The notes under the pieces were generated by a model, which worked only from the letters and a program-made list of their open reading frames with translations, was not told the DNA's origin and did not search any database. Position numbers and translations under genes: made by a program. 64,000 bases of DNA, from the NCBI RefSeq assembly GCF_006007885.1, contig NZ_VCRO01000002.1:1-64000 (forward strand), in the 5' to 3' direction. Below, one piece after another: positions 49,703-60,143 of this stretch. The stretch's first letter is position 1. Every line of letters starts with the position of its first letter. Source of the stretch: Alteribacter natronophilus. GTDB taxonomy: Bacteria > Bacillota > Bacilli > Bacillales > Salisediminibacteriaceae.

Positions 49703-51205
49703 ATGAGCAGCGTACAGAAACAGACAGACGTGATTTTGATCGGTGCCGGAGTCATGAGTGCAACACTGGGTTCTTTATTAAAGGAGCTGGCACCGGATTG
49801 GGAAATTAAAGTCTTTGAAAAGCTCGACAAAGCAGGGGAAGAGAGCTCCAATGTATGGAACAACGCAGGAACGGGGCATGCGGCACTGTGCGAGATGAAC
49901 TATACATCCGAAAAGCCTGACGGATCCATCGATATTACGAAAGCGGTAAAAGTAAATGAGCATTTTCAGATTTCCAGACAGTTCTGGTCCTACCTTGTAG
50001 ACAGCGGACTGATCCGCAGACCTCAGGATTTCATTATGCCGATTCCGCATATGAGTTATGTCCAGGGCGAAAAGAACGTGGATTTTTTAAAGCGGAGAAT
50101 GGAAGCGCTGTCAGGAAACCCTCTGTTTCAGGAGATGGAATATTCCGATGATCCGGAAAAACTGAGGGAATGGATGCCGCTTATGATGGATGGCCGCGAG
50201 TTAAATGAACCGATTGCGGCTACAAAGATTGATTCAGGAACGGACGTGAATTTCGGTGCGCTTACCTGCACGCTTTTCGATCACCTGAAGCGGGAAAACG
50301 TGGAGATTAACTACCGCCACAGCGTGGAGGATCTCAAACGGACAAGTGACGGCGGCTGGGAAGTAAAAGTGAATGACATGGATAATGGAAATGTCGAGTA
50401 CCATAAGGCAAAATTTGTCTTCATCGGTGCAGGAGGCGGCAGTCTGCCGATTCTTCAGAAAACCGGGATCCCGGAGTCACGGAACATCGGTGGTTTCCCG
50501 GTAAGCGGGCTGTTTCTTGTCTGCAGCAACCCTGAAGTAGTTGAACAGCATCATGCAAAAGTTTACGGAAAAGCGAAGGCCGGTGCGCCGCCAATGTCGG
50601 TTCCGCACCTTGATACACGCTACATTGACGGTAAAAAGTCACTGCTGTTCGGTCCGTTTGCCGGCTTCTCGCCGAAGTTTTTGAAAACGGGTTCAAACCT
50701 GGATCTGATCGGTACGGTTAAGCCGAACAATGTCATGACCATGCTTGCAGCGGGGATGAAGGAAATGCCGCTGACCAGATACCTCATTCAGCAGGTAATG
50801 CTGTCCGAGGAAAAACGCATGGATGATCTGCGCGAATTTATTCCTAATGCCCGTAACGAAGACTGGAAGATTGTCACTGCCGGCCAGCGTGTGCAGGTGA
50901 TTAAGGATACAGAAGCCGGCGGTAAAGGCACGCTTCAGTTCGGTACCGAAGTCGTCAGCGCCGAGGACGGCTCAATTGCAGCACTGCTCGGTGCTTCACC
51001 TGGGGCCTCCACAGCCGTTCACGTCATGCTGGACGTGATGGAGCGCTGCTTCCCTGAACGCATGTTCGAGTGGGAGCCGAGAATTAAGGAAATGATTCCG
51101 TCGTACGGTGTGAACCTGTCGGACAACCCTGAAATGTTTAAGGAGATTCACACCTCCACATCCGAGACTCTCGGACTGGAAGTGAGAGAAGAAGTATTGA
51201 CTTAA
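49703..51205 (+). CDS. mqo: Malate:quinone oxidoreductase
   Basis: A membrane-associated FAD enzyme that oxidises malate to oxaloacetate and passes electrons to quinone. The 500-aa protein has the FAD motif [12 protein letters not shown] at about residues 11-22, [21 protein letters not shown], and the C-terminal [13 protein letters not shown] 49703 follows AAGGAAGGG; the longer open frame has no homology. Length matches the family. A hairpin terminator follows. Confidence 0.96.
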   Translation: MSSVQKQTDVILIGAGVMSATLGSLLKELAPDWEIKVFEKLDKAGEESSNVWNNAGTGHAALCEMNYTSEKPDGSIDITKAVKVNEHFQISRQFWSYLVDSGLIRRPQDFIMPIPHMSYVQGEKNVDFLKRRMEALSGNPLFQEMEYSDDPEKLREWMPLMMDGRELNEPIAATKIDSGTDVNFGALTCTLFDHLKRENVEINYRHSVEDLKRTSDGGWEVKVNDMDNGNVEYHKAKFVFIGAGGGSLPILQKTGIPESRNIGGFPVSGLFLVCSNPEVVEQHHAKVYGKAKAGAPPMSVPHLDTRYIDGKKSLLFGPFAGFSPKFLKTGSNLDLIGTVKPNNVMTMLAAGMKEMPLTRYLIQQVMLSEEKRMDDLREFIPNARNEDWKIVTAGQRVQVIKDTEAGGKGTLQFGTEVVSAEDGSIAALLGASPGASTAVHVMLDVMERCFPERMFEWEPRIKEMIPSYGVNLSDNPEMFKEIHTSTSETLGLEVREEVLT

Positions 51206-51219
51206 ATAGCGTGTGTCAG

Positions 51220-51262
51220 TTTTGGAGCCCTCAATCCTGGATGGATTGGGGGTTAGTTTTGT
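51220..51262 (+). terminator. mqo terminator
   Basis: CCCTCAATCC TGGA TGGATTGGGGG forms a stem followed by TTAGTTTTGT. Confidence 0.65.
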
Positions 51263-51289
51263 AATTACAATTTTAATTGTGGTCAATTA

Positions 51290-52400
51290 GGGGGGATGAG
51301 ATTAAATGGGCCTAAAAAGCGCTTAAAAGGGTGTCAAAGAGAGGGGAACGAGATTACAGGGGCGTAAGGAGCGCTTAAAAGGCGGTCCAAGAAATCGGAG
51401 CAAGATTACAAGGGCATAAGGAGCGCTCAAAAGGCGGTCAAAAAAATCGGAGCAAGATTACAAGGGCATAAGGAGCGCTTAAAAGGCGGTCAAAGAGATC
51501 GGAGCAAGATTACAAGGGAATAAGGACGCTCAAAAGGGTATCAAAGAGAGGGGAACGAGATTACAGGGTCGTAAGGAGTGCTCAAAAGACGCTCAAAGAG
51601 AGCGGAGCAAGATCACAAGGGCGTAAGGACGCTCAAAAGGGTGTCAAATAGAGGGGAACGAGATTACAGGGTCGTAAGGAGTGCTCAAAAGACGCTCAAA
51701 GAGAGCGGAGCAAGATCACAAGGGCGTAAGGACGCTCAAAAGGGTGTCAAATAGAGGGGAACGAGATTACAGGGTCGTAAGGAGTGCTCAAAAGACGCTC
51801 AAAGAGAGCGGAGCAAGATCACAAGGGCGTAAGGACGCTCAAAAGGGTGTCAAAGAGAGCGGAACAAGATTACAGGGTCATAAGAACGCTCAAAAGACGC
51901 TCAAATAGAGGGGAACAAGATTACAGGGTCATAAGAACGCTCAAAAGGCGGTCAAAGAAATCGGAGCAAGATTACAAGGGCATAAGGAGCGCTTAAAAGG
52001 CGGTCAAAGAGATCGGAGCAAGATTACAAGGGCGTAAGGAGCGCTTAAAAGGCGGTCAAATAGAGGGGAACAAGATTACAGGGTCATAAGAACGCTCAAA
52101 AGACGCTCAAATAGAGGGGCGCAAGATTACTGGGCCATAAGAAGCGCTTAAAAGGGTGTCAAATAGAGGGGAACGAGATTACAGGATCATAAGGAGCGCT
52201 TAAAAGGCGGTCAAGAGAGGGGGACGAGATTACAGGGTCATAAGGAGCGCTCAAAAGACGCTCAAAGAGAGGGGAACGAGATTACAGGGTCGTAAGGAGT
52301 GCTCAAAAGACGCTCAAAGAGAGCGGAGCAAGATTACAAGGGCGTAAGGACGCTCAAAAGGGTGTCAAAGAGAGCGGAACGAGATAAAGGGGTATAAACA
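51290..52400 (+). repeat. Tandem repeat, about 22 units of 50-53 bp
   Basis: Each unit carries a GAGATTACAGGG or CAAGATTACAAGGG block, then TAAGGAGCGCTYAAAA and GGCGGTCAAA or GACGCTCAAA. The block recurs at about 51297, 51350, 51402 and so on to 52381, a mean period near 51.6 bp. A 103-bp two-unit repeat starting GAGGGGAACG occurs three times almost unchanged at 51548, 51651 and 51754. Many units contain the palindrome GAGCGCTC. No unit is a spacer, so this is not CRISPR. Short open frames occur because the repeats are stop-poor, but the period is not a fixed multiple of 3. Confidence 0.92.
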
Positions 52401-52504
52401 TTAGAAGAGCTCAAAAGGCAGTTAGATGGTGACTACGAGACTACAGTAAGTTTAGAAAGACACTTAAGCTGGATAATATTAAATCAGCTCAATTACAATA
52501 GTAT

Positions 52505-53416
52505 TTACTTCACCACATAGTAGGCACCCCGCTTATTTCCACATTTAGTAAAGTTCCTGCCGAGTACAGATCTAACTGCCACTTTTGAGAACACCTGACA
52601 CCATTCCTGAATTAAATTAGTTGTCAGTTTCTTATCTGGAAAGAGTGTTTTTAACTCTCCAATACTTCGTAATATTCCTTTTTCATAAGATTCCCTGAAA
52701 GAGCATGAGTCGCAAAGTAAATAGATTCTATTTCCGAAACTGGTATGGATAGACCCGCACTCAGCACAACAAATCCCTTTTTTGAGTTTCTCATATTTAT
52801 ATTCAGGAAGACGAAAGTAAGGGCTTTTCTTGAGATGCATGCATGAGAGTCTTTCGGCAAGCTGTTTTTGATAAGGGGAGAGTGAGTCAGAAAATACAGA
52901 AAGATCTGATATGAATCTTTCTTTCTGAGATGAAAAAACAGCGGGAAGAGTGAAAGGAGCATTGTAAAGGTGAAAACCGGGGTTAACAAAAATGAGATTT
53001 GTTATGACCGGTAAATTGCATCCTGATTTATGCAGGAGCTGAGACAGCAAAGAGTCGTTTTTCCTCAGCTGCAGAAGAGGATTCTTAATTTCATGTCTTG
53101 CCTTTGTATACCATCGGTCTCCCTCAATCAGATAATCTCCTTCATAGTTTTTCACTTCGAACAGATACACAGTACTGGATGTAAAAAGGAGAGTGTCAAT
53201 TTGAAATATAGTGTTGTTGTGTTCCAAGAGCAGGTCGTTAAGGATCAGTCCGGCACCTGAGAATAATGTCAGCCATTCATCAAAGAGCAATTCACCCTTA
53301 TACCCTTTTATAAGGTACCGCAGAAGATTTTTTTCTTTCTCGTGAAGTTCCATTCTGTTATTTAACATACGTAGAACCATTAAATCGTAAGATTCCTGAC
53401 GATTTTTAATGATCAT
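52505..53416 (-). CDS. NERD-domain nuclease-related protein with zinc ribbon
   Basis: A 303-aa protein. The N-terminal nuclease-related (NERD) domain is recognised by KGYKGELLFDEWL (about 38-50), then Asp74 (QIDTLL) and the E-x-K pair Glu87/Lys89 (FEVKNYEGD), matching the PD-(D/E)xK core. A zinc-ribbon-like CCAECGS with CDSC lies near residue 220. The substrate is unknown. The start lies 2 bp after the stop of the upstream gene and lacks a clear ribosome binding site, so it is probably coupled to it. AT-richer than the surrounding core genes. No terminator seen. Confidence 0.8.
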   Translation of the reverse strand: MIIKNRQESYDLMVLRMLNNRMELHEKEKNLLRYLIKGYKGELLFDEWLTLFSGAGLILNDLLLEHNNTIFQIDTLLFTSSTVYLFEVKNYEGDYLIEGDRWYTKARHEIKNPLLQLRKNDSLLSQLLHKSGCNLPVITNLIFVNPGFHLYNAPFTLPAVFSSQKERFISDLSVFSDSLSPYQKQLAERLSCMHLKKSPYFRLPEYKYEKLKKGICCAECGSIHTSFGNRIYLLCDSCSFRESYEKGILRSIGELKTLFPDKKLTTNLIQEWCQVFSKVAVRSVLGRNFTKCGNKRGAYYVVK

Positions 53417-53418
53417 AT

Positions 53419-53874
53419 CTAAAACCAGAAATCTTCCGCAGTCAGGTTCTTTTCTTTTTTATACTGCTGATAGGAATATTCGAAGTAAGGGGGCTTGGCT
53501 GTGCCGAGGAACTGCGTGAACTTGCCTTCCTTGTATTCAATCAGGTAACTTTCACTCTGATTTGTTTCGGGGGCATGAAAGTCCGCTTCGCAGGAGATGA
53601 GGCTTTTATCTGTTATGGGAGTTTTTAGCAGAGTCAGTGTACTTGTTCCATCAGTTTTACAAATCTGGAATACTCCGCACCCCATTTCTTCTTTCACTTT
53701 CCACTCGTTAATCTCGATTTCTTCATTGAACACAAGGCCCTGAAAATAAGTATAGCCGCAGTAAGGACAGTAGATATTATACGTTTCCTTATCTTCTTTG
53801 TAATAATCGTCCTTTACTGCAATTTTTTCACACTGTTTACATTCGGTATGATAGATAATTGATCCCAAGTCCAT
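53419..53874 (-). CDS. Hypothetical zinc-ribbon protein upstream of NERD gene
   Basis: A 151-aa protein that I do not recognise. C12/C15 (ECKQC) and C36/C39 (YCPYCG) make a likely zinc ribbon at the N-terminus; the remaining part is acidic and aromatic-rich. AAAGGAGTGA precedes the ATG. It forms a two-gene unit with the NERD gene. It might be an adaptor for that protein, but this is speculation. Confidence 0.65.
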   Translation of the reverse strand: MDLGSIIYHTECKQCEKIAVKDDYYKEDKETYNIYCPYCGYTYFQGLVFNEEIEINEWKVKEEMGCGVFQICKTDGTSTLTLLKTPITDKSLISCEADFHAPETNQSESYLIEYKEGKFTQFLGTAKPPYFEYSYQQYKKEKNLTAEDFWF

Positions 53875-54085
53875 TCACTCCTTTGTTCATAATAAGGTCA
53901 TCGTAATACTAGTCCTGAAAAAAGGGAAACAGCCATAGTGAAGTTTGCTCCCGTCTAATCTTCCATTTGGAGAGAGAAGGAATTATGCAGGGCGGGGAGT
54001 TCATGAAATAACACCTGATTCCTCTCTGGAACTACTTATGGTGAACATGATAAAATACACCATATCAACCAATGAGGTGATCCAA

Positions 54086-54322
54086 ATGTCAAAACCGGTC
54101 ATTGTCTACTCTACAAAGGACTGTGTGGAATGCGATCTGGTAAAAAAAATGCTCGACTCCAAAGGGGTCGATTATGAAGTGCGTGACGTGATGACAAGCC
54201 GCGACTACCAGAAGGAAGTGGAGACGTTCGGCTTTATGGGCGTGCCTGTAACTGTAGTTGACGGAGAAGCTGTAAAAGGCATGAGTCCCGACCTTGAAAA
54301 ACTGATCGAAAAAGCGCAATAA
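54086..54322 (+). CDS. Glutaredoxin-like/NrdH-type thiol protein
   Basis: A 78-aa thioredoxin-fold protein with the redox pair C13-V-E-C16 at the end of the first strand, cis-proline in GVPVTVVDG and a C-terminal helix. It is of the short glutaredoxin/NrdH/YruB type found in Gram-positives and probably reduces disulfides with thioredoxin reductase or bacillithiol. ATG 54086 follows GAGGTGA. No ribonucleotide reductase genes adjoin it. Confidence 0.85.
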   Translation: MSKPVIVYSTKDCVECDLVKKMLDSKGVDYEVRDVMTSRDYQKEVETFGFMGVPVTVVDGEAVKGMSPDLEKLIEKAQ

Positions 54323-54329
54323 AAGTATT

Positions 54330-54368
54330 AAAAAGAAGAAGCTGCCAAACCGGCGGCTTCTTTTTAAT
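54330..54368. terminator. Bidirectional terminator between glutaredoxin and DUF421 genes
   Basis: AGAAGCTGCC AAACC GGCGGCTTCT has A and T runs on both sides, so it can end both convergent transcripts. Confidence 0.8.
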
Positions 54369-54382
54369 GAAACGGAAAATGA

Positions 54383-54398
54383 TGTTCCACGTGAAACA
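54383..54398. other. parS: parS site (perfect)
   Basis: TGTTCCACGTGAAACA is an exact match to the 16-bp Bacillus parS. It lies between convergent genes, about 32.5 kb from the spo0J-internal site. Spo0J encoded at 21167 is the expected ligand. Confidence 0.95.
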
Positions 54399-54447
54399 CC
54401 ACGCAGACTGCCCACGTCTCACACTCCACACTACAGGACCGAACCTC

Positions 54448-55152
54448 CTATCCTTCATGAACCACACGCCGTTTGTAAGGCACAATATACAACCCGTCAT
54501 CCTCCGTATAGTCAGCGTACATAATCTCGCTTGCGTCGTGGATTTCATACTGCTGCAGCTTTTCATCCAGCCAGGTCCGGTCGTGACCCGTTTCACCAAG
54601 GTTATCAACCAGCACTTCTCCGTCCAGAATGAGGCTGACCGGAAGGTGAATTTTTTTGTCCTTGAGCTCTATGTCCCCACGTGTAACCTCCTTATATGAT
54701 GCTTTCTTCAGTACGCTGATGCCACCGTTTGATTCCAGGATTGCATAGGCAACCTCCCTGACAGAGAAAGTTTCACTCTGCCTTAACAGCGACATCAGCT
54801 GATTCAGGTTCATCCGGTTCTTTTTCAGCTCATTTTTGTCTATCTGTCCGTCCCTGATCACAATGGAAGGTTTGCCTTCAAACAGACTCCTGAGACCTTT
54901 GAACCTGAGGAGGATCCGTTCCATTAACACGAGCAGCAGACCCCAGATCACAATGGAATAGATGATAAATGAGATTGGTACATTAGATTCGAAAACTGCA
55001 TTCCCGAGCAGTTCGGAAAGCACGATGGCTGAAACGAAATCAAAAGGGGTCAGCTGGTTGATCGTCGTTTTACCGAGCATCCGGGTAATAAGAAACAGCA
55101 TAAAAAAGCCGAGGATCAGCTTTATTGTCATATCGGTAAACTGCGGCTCCAC
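54448..55152 (-). CDS. DUF421 family membrane protein (YetF-like)
   Basis: A 234-aa protein with three N-terminal membrane helices (about 8-80) and a cytoplasmic DUF421 domain. The stretch MLGKTTINQLTPFDFVSAI and the domain start GKPSIVIRDGQIDKNELKK are typical of YetF/YrbG proteins. Some members form channels in Bacillus spore membranes. Start is GTG 55152 with GGGAGGGG upstream. Confidence 0.88.
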   Translation of the reverse strand: MEPQFTDMTIKLILGFFMLFLITRMLGKTTINQLTPFDFVSAIVLSELLGNAVFESNVPISFIIYSIVIWGLLLVLMERILLRFKGLRSLFEGKPSIVIRDGQIDKNELKKNRMNLNQLMSLLRQSETFSVREVAYAILESNGGISVLKKASYKEVTRGDIELKDKKIHLPVSLILDGEVLVDNLGETGHDRTWLDEKLQQYEIHDASEIMYADYTEDDGLYIVPYKRRVVHEG

Positions 55153-55179
55153 GATACGCCCCTCCCTGCAGAATCTGGT

Positions 55180-55208
55180 ATTCTACCATTGTCGCCCCCG
55201 CAGGAAAC
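55180..55208 (-). promoter_or_regulatory. Candidate promoter of the DUF421 gene
   Basis: On the minus strand TAGAAT (55180-55185) has the extended TGG, and GTTTCC lies 17 bp upstream as a weak -35. Confidence 0.4.
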
Positions 55209-55434
55209 TTTCATACAGCAAAAAATCTTCGATATCTGATTTCGAAATCTCCCGAATAAGGATTAAACTTCCAATTAAAGGAAAAAACATCCTCGAATCA
55301 GAGCGGAAACTGCATAAACTACACTAAAAAAATATGTCAGAAAATATCCCAATACACCGATAGGTTAAGCGCTTACAAAAACCTTTTCGTTGCTGTCACT
55401 GCGGTGTTCTGAGTTTTCTCCCTCTCGAATTCTG

Positions 55435-55443
55435 TGATATACT
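55435..55443 (+). promoter_or_regulatory. Glutamate synthase promoter (extended -10)
   Basis: TGATATACT is an extended -10 about 60 bp upstream of the large subunit gene. The -35 region (TTTCTC at 55415) is poor, as expected of an activator-dependent promoter; no gltC gene is in the window. The stretch 55209-55414 shows no gene. Confidence 0.5.
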
Positions 55444-55501
55444 GAGTCAAAATATTTAATTAACTGAATTTTTATGAAAAATGCTGAAGGAGGGCGTTAC
55501 C

Positions 55502-58500
55502 ATGAGAAAGCACGGATTGCCAGTAAAACAGGGATTATATGATCCGGCAAACGAACATGAAGCATGCGGAATTGGAATGATTGCGAATATAGATGGAAGC
55601 AAGTCTCATGCTATCGTCCAGAATGCGATTAATATACTGAGTAACCTGGAACACCGGGGAGGTCAGTCCGCAGATGTAAGTACGGGCGATGGTGCAGGAA
55701 TCCTGACTCAGATTCCGCACCGTTTTTTTGTGAAACAGTGCGACAGGGAGGACATTGTTCTTCCTGACGAAGGAGACTACGGAATCGGCATGGTCTTTCT
55801 TCCGGAAGACCAGGAAACGAGAATCCGCTGCAAAAAGATCTTTGAGCAGATTATTAAAGAGGAAGGCCAGTCGTTTCTTGGATGGCGTACAGTTCCTGTA
55901 AACGACTCGTTTGTAGGAAAAGAGGCGAAAAAGACAAAGCCTGCAATCCGCCAGGTGTTTATCCGCAAATCACAGACGATCAGTGATCAGGATGAATTTG
56001 AACGGCGCCTCTACATTATCCGGAAACGGACAGAGATTGCCATCTCAAAAGGCTTGAAGGACCAGTCGGATTTTTATATCAGCAGCCTTTCGACAAGAAC
56101 GATCGTCTATAAGGGGATGCTTGTTCCCGAACAGCTTGACTCTTTTTATATCGACCTGAACCATCCGGAGTTCAAGTCCGCTTTGGCGCTGGTGCATTCC
56201 AGATTCAGTACGAATACATTCCCAAGCTGGAAACGGTCGCACCCGAACAGGTACACGATCCATAACGGTGAATTCAATACGCTCCGGGGCAATGTGAACT
56301 GGATGCGCGCCCGTCAGGCCTTGTGCACATCTGAGTACTTCAGTGAAGAAGATCTGCAGAAGGTACTGCCGGTCATCGACAAGAACGGAAGCGATTCGTC
56401 GATGTTTGATAACTGTTTCGAATTTCTTCACTTATCCGGCCGGTCACTCGCCCACACGGCGATGATGATGGTTCCGGAACCGTGGGCAAATGATGATTCC
56501 ATCAACGAGACGAAACGGGATTTCTACGACTACCACAGCACGCTCATGGAGCCGTGGGACGGACCTGCGGCCCTTGTCTATACAGACGGCAAACAGATCG
56601 GAGCCTGTCTTGACCGCAACGGTCTCAGACCTGCCCGCTATTACGTAACGAAAGACGGCATGATCGTACTCGGTTCAGAGGTCGGGGCCCTTGATGTTTT
56701 TGCCGATGATATTGCCGTGAAAGACCGTCTGCACCCGGGGAAAATGCTGCTTGTTGACCTTGAAAAAGGACGCATAATTCCCGATGATGAAATTAAGATG
56801 GAGATTGCTGGTGAACAGCCTTACCGGGAGTGGCTCGATGACAATCTCCGTGAGCTGGATGAACTGCCGGAAGCGTCACAGACAGAACCGCCGGTGGAGA
56901 ACCTCGCTGAGCAGCAGCTGGCGTTCGGCTACACAAACGAAGAGCTCAGTAAAATCCTTAAGCCTCTCGTCTCCGACGGAAAGGATCCGGTCGGTTCCAT
57001 GGGTTACGACTCCCCCCTGGCGGTGCTGTCCAAAAAACCGCAGCTCCTTTACAGCTACTTTAAGCAGCTGTTTGCCCAGGTGACGAACCCGCCGATCGAT
57101 GCGATCCGCGAAGAGATCATTACGATGGCGGAGACGACCCTGGGTTCTGAAGGCAACCTGGTGAAACCGACACCTGAAAGCTGCCGGCATATCCGTCTGA
57201 AGACGCCTGTCGTTTCCAACAGACAGCTGGAAACACTGCGGGGTTATGACGGAGAGGGTTTCCGTTCCCGGACACTGTCCATCCTGTTTGACGCGAAAAA
57301 GGAGTCAAACATGGAAAAAGCCCTCGAAAGTCTGTTTGAAGAAGCAGACCAGGCTTATGAGGACGGGGTAAACCTGATTGTTCTTTCAGACCGGGGCGTG
57401 GACCGTAAAAAGGCCGCCATTCCGGCCCTTCTCGCCGTATCAGGACTGCACCATCACATGATCCGTCAGGGGACACGTACGAAAGTAAGCATCCTGCTTG
57501 AGTCCGGTGAACCCCGGGAGGTGCACCATTTTGCCACGCTCCTCGGTTACGGGGCAGAAGCCGTGAACCCTTACCTTGCGTTTGATTCACTTGAGGCTCT
57601 TCGGGAGCGGGGCGAGGTTAAAGCCGCCTCCTATGACGAGGCCGTAGACAAGTACATCGGTTCCGTGACAGACGGGGTGATTAAAGTTCTATCGAAAATG
57701 GGTATTTCCACGATTCAGAGTTACAGAGGGGCCCAGATTTTCGAAGCCGTCGGTATTCACCCTGAGGTCATCGAGAAGTACTTCACGAGAACCGCTTCAC
57801 GTCTTGGCGGAATTAAGACAGACATGATTGCCAAAGAAGTGCTCATGCGTCACAGACGAGCGTTCGATGAAGAGCGTGGATCCGGCAGAACCCTGGATGC
57901 AGGGGATGATTACCAGTACCGTGAAAACGGGGAGGATCATACGTACAATCCCCGGACGATTCACACGCTTCAGCATGCGTGCCGCTCGAACGACTACGAT
58001 CTCTTTAAAGAATATTCGAAGCTCTTAACCGACGAAAAAAACAATCTGCAGTCACTGAGAGGACTGCTGTCATTTAAAAAACGCAAGCCGGTGCCGCTCG
58101 ATGAAGTGGAATCGGTGGAAGCGATCTGTAAACGATTTAAAACCGGTGCCATGAGTTTCGGTGCCATCAGTAAAGAAGCTCACGAAGCGCTGGCCATTGC
58201 CATGAACCGTATCGGCGGCGCGAGCAACTCCGGGGAAGGCGGGGAGGATCCTGACCGCTTTACGCCGGATGCAAACGGCGATCTGCGCAGAAGCTCCATC
58301 AAGCAGGTAGCTTCCGGCCGATTTGGCGTTACGAGTCATTACCTCGTAAATGCCGATGAAATTCAGATCAAAATCGCCCAGGGAGCCAAACCGGGTGAAG
58401 GTGGACACCTGCCAGGCAAAAAAGTGTATCCGTGGGTTGCGGAAGTCCGCGGCTCCACAACAGGGGTGGAACTGATTTCACCGCCGCCGCACCACGATAT

Positions 58501-60088
58501 TTATTCGATTGAAGACCTGGCGGAACTGATTCATAACCTGAAAAACGCCAACCCGAAAGCCCGGATCAGCGTAAAGCTTGTTTCTGCTGTAGGAGTTGGA
58601 ACGATCGCGGCAGGAGTGGCGAAAGGCCGTGCCGACCTTGTCCTTATTTCCGGTTACGACGGCGGAACGGGAGCTGCACCGCGATCAAGTATTAAGCATA
58701 CAGGCCTGCCATGGGAGATCGGGCTTGCCGAAACCCACCAGACCCTGCTTCTCAACCACCTGCGCGACCGGATTGTCGTGGAGACGGACGGGAAAATGAT
58801 GACCGGACGGGACGTAGTTGTGGCAACGCTTCTCGGTGCCGAGGAATACGGTTTCTCCACTGCTCCGCTTGTAGTGCTTGGATGTGTCATGATGCGTGTC
58901 TGCCACCTTGATACATGTCCTGTAGGAGTAGCCACACAGAATCCTGAACTGCGGAAAAAGTTCACCGGGGAAGCCGAACATGTAGCAAACTTTATGCGTT
59001 TTGTTGCCCAGGAAGCCCGTGAACTTATGGCCGAGCTCGGGTTCAGAACGATTGATGAAATGGTGGGACGTACCGACATTCTTGAAGCGAACCGGGCAGT
59101 TGACCACTGGAAGGCGAAAGATGTGGATGTTTCAGCACTTCTTTATCAGCCCGACGTACCTGAATCCGTCACACGCTACCGCACGGTCTATCAGAACCAC
59201 GGTCTCGATAAGGCACTGGATACACAGGAACTCATTCCGCTCTGTAAGGAAGCTATTGAAAAAGGCGAGCCGTTTGAAGCAACACTTGCAATTCGGAACA
59301 TCAACCGGGTAACCGGAACCATTCTCGGCAGCGAAATTACACGCCGCTATGGTCTCGCAGGACTAGGGGAGGATACAATCCGCCTCACGTTTAAGGGCTC
59401 TGCCGGTCAGAGTTTCGGTGCCTACATTCCAAGAGGGATGACACTTCGTCTCGTGGGGGATGCCAACGACTATGTAGGTAAAGGGCTTTCCGGCGGAAAA
59501 ATCATCGCCCACCCGTCAAACCGGGCCACATTCAGGGCAGAGGAAAACATGATTGTCGGAAACGTGGCGTTCTACGGGGCGTCAAGCGGAGAAGCCTACA
59601 TCCACGGTATTGCCGGTGAACGTTTCTGTGTACGGAACTCAGGGGCAAATGTCGTCGTTGAAGGCGTAGGCGATCATGGATGTGAATATATGACAGGCGG
59701 AAAAGTGGTCGTTCTCGGCGACACGGGACGCAACTTTGCAGCAGGAATGTCCGGAGGTATTGCCTACGTTCTGGAGGAGGAGCAGGGCTTTGCGGAAAAA
59801 TGCAACAGGACCAATGTGGACCTTGAGCCTGTTACCGATCCTGCTGAGCAGCAGGAACTATACAAAATGATCGAAAAGCACCTTCACTATACAAACAGCT
59901 CACACGCAAGACGCGTTCTTCATTACTGGGAGGAAAACCTGTCACGGTTTGTCAGAGTTATTCCAAGAGACTTCCGTGAAATGCAGGAGCGGATTGCTTA
60001 CCATGAGAACAGTGGATTAAGTTCTGAGGAAGCAGCTATGAAAGCATTTGAAGAAAGCCAGAAGCCCAAGGTTGCAGCACTGACCTGA
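55502..60088 (+). CDS. gltB: Glutamate synthase large subunit
   Basis: The 1528-aa large subunit (gltA in B. subtilis nomenclature) transfers glutamine amide nitrogen to 2-oxoglutarate. After a 21-residue propeptide the N-terminal amidotransferase nucleophile is Cys22 ([10 protein letters not shown]). It then has the central domain, the FMN-binding synthase barrel ([20 protein letters not shown] and [13 protein letters not shown]), the 3Fe-4S cysteines in [15 protein letters not shown], and the C-terminal beta-helix of glycine-rich repeats. ATG 55502 has GGAGGG upstream. gltD follows after 55 bp. Confidence 0.98.
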   Translation: MRKHGLPVKQGLYDPANEHEACGIGMIANIDGSKSHAIVQNAINILSNLEHRGGQSADVSTGDGAGILTQIPHRFFVKQCDREDIVLPDEGDYGIGMVFLPEDQETRIRCKKIFEQIIKEEGQSFLGWRTVPVNDSFVGKEAKKTKPAIRQVFIRKSQTISDQDEFERRLYIIRKRTEIAISKGLKDQSDFYISSLSTRTIVYKGMLVPEQLDSFYIDLNHPEFKSALALVHSRFSTNTFPSWKRSHPNRYTIHNGEFNTLRGNVNWMRARQALCTSEYFSEEDLQKVLPVIDKNGSDSSMFDNCFEFLHLSGRSLAHTAMMMVPEPWANDDSINETKRDFYDYHSTLMEPWDGPAALVYTDGKQIGACLDRNGLRPARYYVTKDGMIVLGSEVGALDVFADDIAVKDRLHPGKMLLVDLEKGRIIPDDEIKMEIAGEQPYREWLDDNLRELDELPEASQTEPPVENLAEQQLAFGYTNEELSKILKPLVSDGKDPVGSMGYDSPLAVLSKKPQLLYSYFKQLFAQVTNPPIDAIREEIITMAETTLGSEGNLVKPTPESCRHIRLKTPVVSNRQLETLRGYDGEGFRSRTLSILFDAKKESNMEKALESLFEEADQAYEDGVNLIVLSDRGVDRKKAAIPALLAVSGLHHHMIRQGTRTKVSILLESGEPREVHHFATLLGYGAEAVNPYLAFDSLEALRERGEVKAASYDEAVDKYIGSVTDGVIKVLSKMGISTIQSYRGAQIFEAVGIHPEVIEKYFTRTASRLGGIKTDMIAKEVLMRHRRAFDEERGSGRTLDAGDDYQYRENGEDHTYNPRTIHTLQHACRSNDYDLFKEYSKLLTDEKNNLQSLRGLLSFKKRKPVPLDEVESVEAICKRFKTGAMSFGAISKEAHEALAIAMNRIGGASNSGEGGEDPDRFTPDANGDLRRSSIKQVASGRFGVTSHYLVNADEIQIKIAQGAKPGEGGHLPGKKVYPWVAEVRGSTTGVELISPPPHHDIYSIEDLAELIHNLKNANPKARISVKLVSAVGVGTIAAGVAKGRADLVLISGYDGGTGAAPRSSIKHTGLPWEIGLAETHQTLLLNHLRDRIVVETDGKMMTGRDVVVATLLGAEEYGFSTAPLVVLGCVMMRVCHLDTCPVGVATQNPELRKKFTGEAEHVANFMRFVAQEARELMAELGFRTIDEMVGRTDILEANRAVDHWKAKDVDVSALLYQPDVPESVTRYRTVYQNHGLDKALDTQELIPLCKEAIEKGEPFEATLAIRNINRVTGTILGSEITRRYGLAGLGEDTIRLTFKGSAGQSFGAYIPRGMTLRLVGDANDYVGKGLSGGKIIAHPSNRATFRAEENMIVGNVAFYGASSGEAYIHGIAGERFCVRNSGANVVVEGVGDHGCEYMTGGKVVVLGDTGRNFAAGMSGGIAYVLEEEQGFAEKCNRTNVDLEPVTDPAEQQELYKMIEKHLHYTNSSHARRVLHYWEENLSRFVRVIPRDFREMQERIAYHENSGLSSEEAAMKAFEESQKPKVAALT

Positions 60089-60143
60089 TCCGGCTTAACA
60101 GATACAGGAGAATAACTCATACGAACAGACAGGAGGGTGACTG

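Noticed and set aside
51681-51996. Two overlapping repeat-rich open frames (75 and 70 aa) inside the tandem array
   Set aside because: They are by-products of stop-poor tandem repeats. The 103-bp period rotates the frame, there is no good ribosome binding site, and the two frames overlap each other.
51290-52400. CRISPR array
   Set aside because: Units are contiguous similar repeats with no unique spacers, and no cas gene is nearby.
55466-55485. CodY-like box upstream of gltB
   Set aside because: AATTTTTATGAAAAAT is out of register with the CodY consensus by one base and the area is generally A/T-rich, so the match is not significant by eye.
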